The position numbers were made by a program, and so were the translations under genes. A stretch of DNA of 64,000 bases from Hyalella azteca (Eukaryota; Arthropoda; Malacostraca; Amphipoda; Hyalellidae): positions 62,001 through 126,000 of the forward strand of contig NW_025941768.1 of the NCBI RefSeq assembly GCF_000764305.2, in the 5' to 3' direction. Shown here one piece after another: positions 47,383-56,400 of the stretch. Numbering within the stretch: position 1 is the first letter of the stretch; every line of letters starts with the position of its first letter. The notes under the pieces are model-generated. The model did not search any database, was not told the DNA's origin, and worked only from the letters and a program-made list of their open reading frames with translations.

Positions 47383-47600
47383 ACTGGTAGCGCAGTTGTT
47401 ATAGGGCCGCTGTATGCGCAGTGATGACGGTAGAGCGGCACCGAGACGGAGGAGCTAGGCGTGGGTTCGAGCCCCGGGAAGTTCAGTTAAAGTCTCGGTG
47501 TCACTAGTGGACGGCGCATAGTCGCCGTCAAAAGGTGGTGCTTTCAGCATGGCCTTGGGTGTGTGTCCCTAAACACTCTGGGTATGTTACCTGGGGGAAA
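47383..47600 (+). mobile_element. tRNA-like SINE, different family
   Basis: A-box-like TGGTAGCGCAGTTG near 47385 and perfect B box GGTTCGAGCCC (47464-47474), about 75 bp apart. The spacing is longer than a normal tRNA and the intervening arms do not fold as a cloverleaf, so this is a tRNA-derived element, not a tRNA gene. It is absent from the corresponding place in block Y copy 1 and therefore may be a later insertion. Confidence 0.6.
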
Positions 47601-47982
47601 CTTCCTATACCAGAGGCTGCGTCTCGGAACGAATATTCTGAAGTGGTACGAGGGTTGCGAAACAACAGACGACTGAAGGATCTTATCAGCGATTTCTGTC
47701 AGTGCGAGCGAGGTGCTGGATGCCCAGCATTGTGCTGGGTTGGTAATTGACGCTGAAATTTCTGCCATCATCGGCACAATAATACGTCAATGTTTTTATT
47801 ATGAGAACGCATACATTGGATAGGTTCGGAACATTTATTTCGCGTCATCATCGGCCGGATCTTGGCCACCGATAACGGCTTCTTTGTGAGAGTTGAGCCT
47901 GAGGTTATACCTTTAGGCAGGCAATTCATTTTGAATTCATACGCGAAAAACGTACCATATGTTGGCCCACGCGCCTTTTTCC

Positions 47983-48146
47983 TACCCTAAAAGAAATGAG
48001 TGAGAATTTGTCCAAATAGTGTTGCACTGCTTCCCATGAATTGGGTTATTCCGACTTAGTTTGTCCCACAAGATGGCGCATCAATGTTGTGATTAAATAA
48101 GTGTGCCTTAATTTGGACAGCCTGACCATCAATTTTTTTCAGTGTA
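47983..48146. mobile_element. Tc1-like MITE, family 1 copy D
   Basis: The left terminus is TACCCTAAAAGAAATGAGTG, AGAATTTGTCCAAATAGTG. The right terminus is CTTAATTTGGACAGCCTGAC, CATCAATTTTTTTCAGTGTA. The arms are inverted relative to each other and bounded by TA on both sides, consistent with a TA target site. It is 164 bp long and non-coding. Confidence 0.65.
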
Positions 48147-48331
48147 CACTTCAGTTTCTGTTAGCACGAACTCTAGATTTTACAAGCGAGTGTCGTTGAT
48201 TACTGGCTTAAGAAGCTCCGACAGAGATTGAGAACCAAATGTTCAGGACTCGCAAGCTTTACAAATTATTGGTGATCTTATCAGAGCCGGCGGTCGGCAG
48301 CCACGCGGCCGTCGATATGACTACCAAGATC

Positions 48332-48490
48332 TACACACAGACAAATGAGTGGGTCAAATTGTTAAAGTATAGTAACTCGCATTCTGCACAAATATGCTCC
48401 TTTTACGCCGCCAAGTTGTGTCCGATTGACAAACATAATGGTAAAACGTAAATAGTTATTTGGACAAAGAGCCACTCATTTTCATGAGTG
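48332..48490. mobile_element. Tc1-like MITE, family 1 copy E
   Basis: The left arm is TACACACAGACAAATGAGTG, GGTCAAATTGT. The right arm is AGTTATTTGGACAAAGAGCC, ACTCATTTTCATGAGTG. It lies in the part of block Y copy 2 that is missing from copy 1. Confidence 0.6.
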
Positions 48491-49013
48491 ATGGAACAAG
48501 TTAGCAGACAAGTTCATGAAGCTGTGACGCGAGCCATGAATAAAAGCATGACTGGCAAGTCATCAATCTCACCATTCGAACACCACAAGAGGGCGGCATT
48601 TATGCTCTCCACACATCACAGTGACGACAAAAAGCCTGTGTTTACTCGTCGAAATGTGGCTAAATTTTCAAGTATTTTCATCGACCAATTCAGTAGAGCT
48701 ACAGTGCAAGAACAATGAAACGGTCAAGTTCCATTTAGATATAACCCATTGTAATAACATTTTTATGTTATGCCTAATTTAATGTTATTCATTTGTATGA
48801 TGTAGCAAGGCATGCTATGTATAGTGATGAATACATATAGTAAGTACGTGGTGCAGTATTATTCGTTCGTTGATATAATATGCCAAAAGTATCAGATAAT
48901 GTGTTAAGGTAGTTGATGTCATCAAAATAATTAAAATGTCTAAATTTATTTTATTATCATTATTAAATTTATTCGAGTGTGTTCATTAATAAACAGCTTG
49001 AAGTATTTTCAGG
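48491..49013. other. Unassigned, insertion relative to block Y copy 1
   Basis: No gene is identified. A 76-codon frame at 48488-48718 (containing SMTGKSSISPFEHHKR and RRNVAKFSSIFIDQFS) has no recognised motif. Confidence 0.35.
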
Positions 49014-50204
49014 AGTCCATAATTAGCCGCAGCCATCAATTTGAATTTGAAACGGGAAGACGGAAAATTCAAAGCGACTGCGCATGGAAAGTAAAGCGTG
49101 GGGGCTGATCCTCCAGATGGCCTGGACCGATGAGTGGCCCGATATCTGGTCCGGTGCGTGGCCCAGCAAATGGTTCGGTACGTGGTCTTGTGAGTGGCCC
49201 GGCAAGAGGCCAATCTCGTGGTCCGGGGCCTGGCCCAGCGAATGGTCTGACGCGTGGCCCTGCGAGTGGCCCGACGCGTGACCCGATGTTTGGCATGGCG
49301 CGTGGCCCAATAATAGGGCCGACACGCGGCCCGGCGAGTGGTCCGATGAGTGGCCCGACGCGTGACCCAATGCTTGGCCCGACGCGTGGGCCAGCGCGTG
49401 GCCCATTGAAAGGCTTGACACGCGGCCCGGCGAGTGGTCCGATGAGTGGCCCGACGCGTGACCCGATGTTTGGCATGACGCGTGGGCCAGCGCGTGGCCC
49501 AATAATAGGCCCGACACGCGGCCTGGCGAGTGGTCCGATGAGTGGTCCGATGAGTGGTCCGGCGCGTGCTGAGAGGCTGAAGCAGGTCGCGATAATTAGC
49601 TGTAATTGGCGTCTAAGTGCCCCGCTCTGCATGGAGGATGACTCAGCACATTTACCTCACAACAACAATGATGGACTTTCATAATGCAACAACCAACATG
49701 AATTGTCACTTCAACTCCTCTTCTTATTTCAACGAAATAAGAGTTAAATTTTATTTCAAATCTCCACAGGGAACCCATAAACAGTAATTGTTGTTGATTA
49801 GTTACATTACATCATTAGTTTAGGATTAGGATTAAGAGGAAGACCATTAACTAAATTACAATAAAAAATTTGACTGTAAAGACTGACATTGAGTGCAGAA
49901 TTTTCTTCAAATTGCACAGTATGGAGTGTTATATTGAAAGGATTTTCTAATGATGAAAAGTGCGTTAATCAGGGAAAACTTCGCGTCAAATCAGTTCATT
50001 TAGGCTCGATAAGCCTCGTGTTAAACTACAGAATACAGGCCTATATACAGAATTGCTGAATTAAAATTGTTAGACATACGTACACTGGCTTTGAGAATAT
50101 TTTTGCTCGTTATTTGAGCGACCAACGCTATTGGATTTAGTCATTAAATAAGCTATTATCGTAGGTGCATAAAACACTCCTTACACTAGGCGGGGCACTC
50201 CATA

Positions 50205-50745
50205 GGTGAGATAGCGACGTAAGTGAGGGCTAGAGATTTATTTATGACGTCGTAAGAGATGCTTAATACAAGCACGAGGCTTGAGATGTATTTACGATGT
50301 CGTAAGAGACGCTTAATATAAGCACGAGGCTTGAGATGTATTTACGACGTCGTAAGAGATGCTTAAAATAAACACGAGGCTTGCGATGTATTTACGACGT
50401 CGTAGGAGATGCTTAATACAAGCATGAGGCCTGAGATGTATTTACGACGTCGTAAGAGATGCTTAATACAAGCATGAGGCCTGAGATGTATTTACGACGT
50501 CGTAAGAGATGCTTAATATAAGTAATTATAAGCACGAGACCTGAGATGTATTTATGACGTCGTTAGAGAAGCTTAATACATGCACGAGGCTTGAGATTTA
50601 TTTATGACGTCGTATGAGATGCTTAATATAAGCACGAGACCTGAGATGTATTTACGACGTCGTAAAAGAAGCTTAATACATGCACGAGGCTTGAGATTTA
50701 TTTATGACGTCGTAAGAGATGCTTAATATAAGCACGATCGAGGCT
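50205..50745. repeat. 50-bp tandem repeat with palindromic ACGACGTCGT core
   Basis: About 10 units of CTTGAGATGTATTTACGACG, TCGTAAGAGATGCTTAATAC, AAGCACGAGG (50 bp). Every unit has a GACGTC palindrome; several read TGACGTCG, like an ATF/CREB half-palindrome. The array is non-coding. Confidence 0.92.
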
Positions 50746-50749
50746 CATT

Positions 50750-53550
50750 CTAAGAACCGAGGGTCAGAACGAGCACATGTACGCAAGTCAAAGACAATAA
50801 ATCTGGGTTTCGCGTTGCTACCGGTCGAATAAACCTGGTCAACTTAAGACCTGGACAAAAATCACTTTATTCGGCAGCAAATTCCAATATCTGAAGACTC
50901 GTGAATCGCCTTCGGAAAAATTTAGTTATAATACAAACATTAAAGTAATAGTTATGTAATCTAGCTAATAGAAATTGAAGTTAAAATTAAGTTCAACACC
51001 TGCATAATCAAGTGGGATCAGAAATTCCTGCAGCCTTACTATTATTTACTTACAATTATACTACAAGCATCACATTATTATGACACCATAATCACATTAT
51101 TATTATAGTACCGTTATCACGGTATTAAACCAACATTATCACATTATTATAATAACATTATCTCTCTATTAAATAGTTATTATCTCACAATAGGCAAGGG
51201 ATTATTGAGCGAGCAGTTCAGTGCGGATGTCGGCCTTTGAAAAATATATACGACCAAAAAAAAGTTCTATAAAATACATTCTCTGGTCTTCAATCGAGCT
51301 TGTATATATATATATATATATGAATAATGCATATTAGTGGCTCTGAAGTGAGCTTAAACATGACGGTTTAAAATTTGCACAATACATAGGAAAATCTATC
51401 GAGAGAGTAAAACGTTGATGCTGAACGACGTTATTCTGTGTTAAAGCAGGGACCATAATACCATAATTTGAAAAATAGTAACGATTTCTTAACTCCATCA
51501 GCCAATCACTGGCGGTTTTTCAAGATAAACCCACCAATCACAGACACAGAATCAGCCGCTACGTTCACTTAAACAAGTTATGATAGTGCGGTCAAAGGTC
51601 ATAATAATGTACATCAGCTTAGCAAGCCCGACACTCTTGAAGCTCTAGGGCTCTTGACTGCTTCGGTCAAGTGTCGAAACGTCGCCGCTTTAGTGAAGAG
51701 CTGACACGATAGTCGATGATTATATGGCCGGCGATAGGACGGCTTTAATTATCAAGAGGATACCACATAAGCAAGTTCAAAGAGCGTCTCAAGAGAGGCC
51801 TTTCACAAGACAAATTGAGACGTCCGAGTGCGAGAATGTTGATGATTGTCGAATTTAAATCGCTAACAATATGGATATACTTCAAGTGAATGAAATGATT
51901 TCATATAAGATAGAGTTTCTTGTATGCAAAAGATTAAATTAAATAATATTCAATTAAAATTTTAAAACGTATTTTTTTCAGGTGCCCACAAGCTTGTGAA
52001 TAATTTGGCATGACATGAAGTTCATACCACAAGACTCGCACTGTAACAATACATAAAATAAGGCATTAATAAAGCAGAATCCCCGTCTTGTGAAATGACA
52101 GTGTTTGCAATCAGAAATGTTGTAGATTCTTATTTTAAATACCCGATGAAAATTCCCGGACTGTATATAGACGGCAGAAATAGCCAGGCCCTTAACCGAC
52201 TGCAAATGGTGATGAGGGTCAACGGCGGTTATCAGAAGACAATCCTTCCTCTGGCTGCATGGTGCTAACAGGTTCTCGTCTGCATGGAAGCTCATTAGTT
52301 GATCAGAGATCCAAGAAGATTGATGTTCCTCATCCCTTATACGAGCACGTGCATTGCAGCAGAAACAGCATGCAAATTCTACGTCTGCCCAGGTTGGACT
52401 TACGCGTATGTTAGGCGGATTTGGCTCAATCTTGACTGAGATTGTTGATGGTTGAATGGGGCTAAATGGTTGGTTATCACACAATGCTGTGCAACGCATT
52501 TAAAAAGATATAAGGTGTTCAAATATATTCAGGTAGTATTTAGCTCTTCAATGATGGGGCGTCTTTTATTCCGAGGACAACTAAAAAATATTCGGAAGCG
52601 TCATCCCGTTAGCAATTCCTGTCGGAATTTCAAAGTGCGGAAATCAATGTTCCAGTTTTGGAACCTGAAATTTTTACTGGCTTCTCAATTACCATCCCCG
52701 CATACGAGTATGAAAATTCCTGTCCAGGTCAAAGATCTGTAGGGTTTAGATCTGAGTTTAAAACCTTATGTCTTGAAGAGAGTTTGTCGTCAGATTTTAC
52801 TACAATGTCGACCGCATCGTAAAATATCCGACTTATCAAATAGCAAGCGCTATCAAAAGTTCTTAAACACAATTTAGTGAGATTAACGTGGGACTACTAA
52901 TTATCTTGCTGGATATTAATATCATTAATCAAAAAATTGTCACGTAATATTGATTGATATTTAATCTGATTATTTATTAGTAATAATGAAATTTACATTT
53001 TCGGTAAACGAGAATTGCTGAATACCAATGAACAATTTTCTACCGTGAATAAAACAAACATTGAACATTCAGATTTATAACGAATCCTACAGATCCCTTG
53101 TACAACACAGATAACATTCTATAATTTAAAATTTTTGATAGAGATTCCAGAATGCGTCTCCTTATCCCATAATGGCTTCTATAATGTCTAGGTACAGTTT
53201 ACATTAGACACGCGAGGCTTTCACTTGCAGCTTACCTATGCAGGCTTGTCAGGTCCTGCAGTGTCTAATATTTAGGCGCTATAAAATAAAAGGATGACCT
53301 CCAGCATATCGTTCCTTAACTTTATGACAGATAAATGCAGCCTGAGTGCCTCGAAAAACAGCAGACTGGACACAATAAATGAGTTTAACGATCATTAAAT
53401 TCAAGCGAGGCCGTTCGGCTACATAATCGGTGGGAGATATGGTCGCCAGAACCTGTTAAACTTATGCCTGACTTTCCCAACGTGGGCATGAAGGCTTCAT
53501 GTTTATGGTAGCAGGCCTTTGGTCGTAAGAGAGGTAGACTTTGTTATGGT
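50750..53550. other. Mostly unassigned region
   Basis: AT-rich with degenerate CATTATTA-type sequence at 51050-51190 and a (TA)n microsatellite at about 51304-51321. The only long non-repetitive frame is at 51978-52499, listed separately. Confidence 0.4.
51978..52499 (-). CDS. Hypothetical 173-residue ORF
   Basis: The longest open frame in the window that is neither repeat-derived nor part of the cuticle gene. It is unusually cysteine- and histidine-rich (FACCFCCNARAR, then DPHHHLQSV and CKHCHF). The pattern does not match a zinc finger or secreted cysteine-knot family that I know, and there is no signal peptide. It contains GTAAGT near its 5' end (about 52407), so only part might be exonic. 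Chance occurrence is quite possible. Confidence 0.2.
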   Translation of the reverse strand: MRCTALCDNQPFSPIQPSTISVKIEPNPPNIRVSPTWADVEFACCFCCNARARIRDEEHQSSWISDQLMSFHADENLLAPCSQRKDCLLITAVDPHHHLQSVKGLAISAVYIQSGNFHRVFKIRIYNISDCKHCHFTRRGFCFINALFYVLLQCESCGMNFMSCQIIHKLVGT

Positions 53551-53554
53551 TACC

Positions 53555-53755
53555 GGCAGAGAACTGAGTGAAAAATACTTTATTTGTTGCCTGCCGGAAA
53601 CTGAGCGAAAAATACATTATTGTTTGCCTGGAACTGAGTGAGACATATTTCTTTGTTGCCTGCCTGAAACTGAGCGAAAAAATATTTTATTGTTTGTCTG
53701 CCTGGAACTGAGTGAGACATACTTTATTGTTGTCTGCCTGAAAATGAGACACTAA
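53555..53755. repeat. Tandem repeat of about 36 bp, 5-6 copies
   Basis: GGAACTGAGTGAGACATACT and TTATTGTTGYCTGCCT alternate. CTGAG occurs near 53564, 53601, 53634, 53670 and 53708. Confidence 0.85.
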
Positions 53756-54472
53756 ATGGATCAAATGACTATCCAAAATTAGAGCGTAGTCATGCAAATA
53801 GTTACTTTCCGCACTTCCTTTAAAGACTATTCCGCACTTTCATTAGGATCTGCACTTTCATTAAGATCCGTACTTTCATTAAGAGCGAACAAACAAATAA
53901 GAGAAAACAAACACAATCTAGTATCACGTGATGAAGGAAAAAACTCATTCGACAAGTTCTGCAACTATTCAGTTCTACAATACATTTTTCAGCGAATTTT
54001 TATCTTTCGGTAAAGTTCTCTATGAGAAACTCGGGTCTGTAAGCCTCTTCGGTCTCCAAAAGCTTTGGCAGCAATTAAAAGGGCAATTGCGGTACAGCGC
54101 GCGGTGACAAGCCTTCTGTGATAAGACCCAAATAAATGTTAGTTGATAAAACGATAATATCGCATATAACGCACTCTTGCCTCCTCTCTTTTCTGCAGAG
54201 GACAAAGTTTAAATTAGATATGAGGGCAAGTCCCTTAGATAGAGGGAGAATTAAAATTCTCTATCAAATTTTATAAATTATATTCAAATGATTCTTATTC
54301 AAATTATAAATAATTCGAATTCTATGAACTTTAATTTTTTTAATTATACTATGCAGAGTTATTCTAAATAATTGACCCAATTTAACAAATTCTTTTTTAT
54401 TTGATTGTAAATTCAAAATGAATAATTTATACACCAAAATAGAGAAAAGGATCCAAAGTTTTTTTTACATAT

Positions 54473-54602
54473 TTATATATGATCAATTTGTCCCCCTTGT
54501 GCTGCACGGCAAACATCTAAACGGTAGCCAAACTCGTCCCACACACGAGAAAGCATATCTTCTGTAGACCTGGATAGGCCTGTCGCCGATTCTTGTACTT
54601 TT
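54473..54602 (-). pseudogene. Transposase C-terminal relic
   Basis: The minus strand from about 54602 to TAA at 54475-54473 reads ESATGLSRSTEDMLSRVWDE, then FGYRLDVCRAAQGGQIDHI. The ending (R..WDE..YRLDVCR...GG.I.H) resembles the C-terminal tail of mariner-like transposases found in arthropods. Only this tail survives. Confidence 0.45.
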
Positions 54603-54670
54603 CTTTACTAGACTGGCCTTTTGATCAAATCTTTTCAACGGAAGGTAGGTTTAAAATCGTTTATAGATTT

Positions 54671-54840
54671 CAGTTGTTCCGTAGGATACGAGGCATTCCA
54701 AGACTAATCCTATGCTCCTGCATGGCCTTGTCTAGTCTGCTCCTGAAGGCGTTCATAATCGGAGAGTCAACAATATCTTCAGGGAGGCAACAATATCTTC
54801 AGGGAGGCATTCTAATACAATTTCTTTTGAGTTCTACCCA
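54671..54840 (-). pseudogene. LINE retrotransposon 3'-ORF relic
   Basis: On the minus strand, 54791-54674 reads CLPEDIVDSPIMNAFRSRLD, then KAMQEHRISLGMPRILRNN and a stop. LPE.[IV]V.[SA]P..N.F..RLDK is a hallmark of the C-terminal end of CR1/jockey-type LINE reverse-transcriptase polyproteins. A 20-bp tandem duplication (CAACAATATCTTCAGGGAGG twice, 54769-54808) shifts the frame just upstream, so the copy is dead. Confidence 0.6.
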
Positions 54841-54904
54841 ACGCTCAGCAAGTGACTCGTTCAAAAAAATTTCGGACACAAAGATGCCAATGGCGACATA
54901 TTGA

Positions 54905-55880
54905 ACATTCATAAATATGTAAAAATAACTTTAAATCTTTCTCTTTCCAATAGTGTATAAATTATTCATTACAAGTTTATACTTGAATTAATACGAATTT
55001 ATCAAATTAGGTCCATCATTTAGAATAATCTGTATAGAATTATACTAGAACTGGACGGTGAGAGAAATATGAGCAGCGTGCAAATAATTAGCAATATCGA
55101 TCTCAGTCACTAGGATGATTTAAATTTCGGATTCCACGTCGAAGTTTGAAAGGCCAGAGTAAAATTAGGAAAGATGAAGAGGAGGCCTGATGGACGGACG
55201 AATTGCACAGAATTTCGAGTTAAAGGAGAGAAGCATTTGTCTTGTGATGCATTTTGTTTCACGTACAAACCTGAATACAAATAGTCGAAATCTTAGTTGG
55301 GATCACGATCTTGGTTTGACCTTCCACTCATCTTCCAGGAAATGAAATTTGATTAACGGCCGACAAGATGAGAGGTTCGAGTGAATAATCATTTAAATTC
55401 TAGGTCGACATTGATAACAATTAATCATTTAGATCCTAGATGGACATTGATAGCAATTTCTCCCTCCAGTGTGAAGTGCAGGCAGTTTGTTTCAACGGAA
55501 GTGAGAAGGCCGGCCGTCGGTTATCAGCGGCAATTATCTTCAGTGTTCCAAGCACGTCGTGCGTTACCAATTTTAGACGGGGAAACTCGGCGTGAGCTCA
55601 GTCAGCTTCATAATTATCAAAGTCAGGCTTTTGCTGGTGTGAAAGTAAAATTTAAACTTTGTTATGAAACTAATTCTTTCACGAACAGTATTCATTGTCA
55701 AATTATAATAAAGCGATTAGATAAAGTTTTGCTCAACAAACGATGATTAGCTTCTTCGCCTTATTTAAATGTAATTGAGCTTAAGCATTTAAACATAATT
55801 TAAATAAGTCCGTCCAAATAATTCCGACTGAAAGGCAAGATCCCGTTCAACTTTCTTCAACCCAAAGTTGCTTATCACGA
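54905..55880. other. Mostly unassigned region
   Basis: A 121-codon plus frame at 55381-55746 has coding-like composition in its middle (VRRPAVGYQRQLSSVFQ, RALPILDGETRRELSQ) and a good acceptor-like sequence TTTCTCCCTCCAG near 55470. No family or donor is convincing. Confidence 0.35.
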
Positions 55881-56162
55881 ATGTACTTTAGAAAGCTCAA
55901 GAAAAATTCGTTGGAGATAGTCATAGCCACTCTTATCTTGACATTTTTTGCAAGCGGAATGTCAGTTCGTCCAGTGAAGGGTCCTTTTGAGAGCTTATCA
56001 GTTTTTTTCGGGCCGTCAAGAACTGCATCGTCCGGTGGTCCGAGTTCAATTTATAGAGCCGGATGCCGGCACGGGTCATTTTTTCTCTTCAATGACTCAT
56101 TGAAGAATTTGGCTGCGTTTTGCGAGGTAGGGTCTGGGCTCGGGAAATGCAAAGTTGCATGA
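55881..56162 (+). CDS. Hypothetical small secreted protein (93 residues)
   Basis: Single frame from ATG 55881 to TGA 56162: MYFRKLKKNSLE, then a hydrophobic stretch IVIATLILTFFA and SGMS, which together look like a signal peptide with basic n-region. The predicted mature part has three cysteines (GCRHGS, AFCEVG, GKCKVA) and no known neuropeptide or defensin spacing. The local GC content is higher than its surroundings. The start context is weak (CACGAATGT) and no intron or poly-A evidence supports it. The stop codon falls at the first unit of the adjacent 25-bp array. Confidence 0.25.
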   Translation: MYFRKLKKNSLEIVIATLILTFFASGMSVRPVKGPFESLSVFFGPSRTASSGGPSSIYRAGCRHGSFFLFNDSLKNLAAFCEVGSGLGKCKVA

Positions 56163-56400
56163 TAATCGTCGCGGTTAGGTTACATGATAATCGTCGCGGT
56201 TAATTTACATGATAATCGTCGCGGTTAGGTTACATGATAATCGTCGCGGTTAAGTTACATGATAATCGTCACGGTTAGGTTACATGATAATCGTCGCGGT
56301 TAAGTTACATGATAATCGTCACGGGTTAAGTTTGATGATAATCGTCGCGGTTAAGTTACATGATAATCATCACGCATAATTGACATAATAATCGTGGAGT
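56157..56400. repeat. 25-bp tandem repeat, 9 copies
   Basis: The unit ATGATAATCGTCGCGGTTAG + GTTAC is repeated from 56163. The last two copies are degraded (CATCACGCATAATTGACATA). Confidence 0.95.

Larger units (their letters stand above)
47187..50177. repeat. Duplicated block Y, copy 2 (with insertions)
   Basis: It begins after the N with TACACTGCTATCATGCGCTA, as at 40198. Relative to copy 1 it carries a tRNA-like SINE at 47385 and about 870 bp (48147-49013) including another MITE. 49014-50177 matches 41163-42326 base for base apart from isolated substitutions such as 41294 versus 49145. Confidence 0.85.

Noticed and set aside
47464..47474. Possible tRNA gene based on a perfect B box
   Set aside because: A and B boxes are too far apart, no acceptor stem or anticodon arm pairs, and there is no Pol III T-run directly after a 3' arm; it fits a SINE better.
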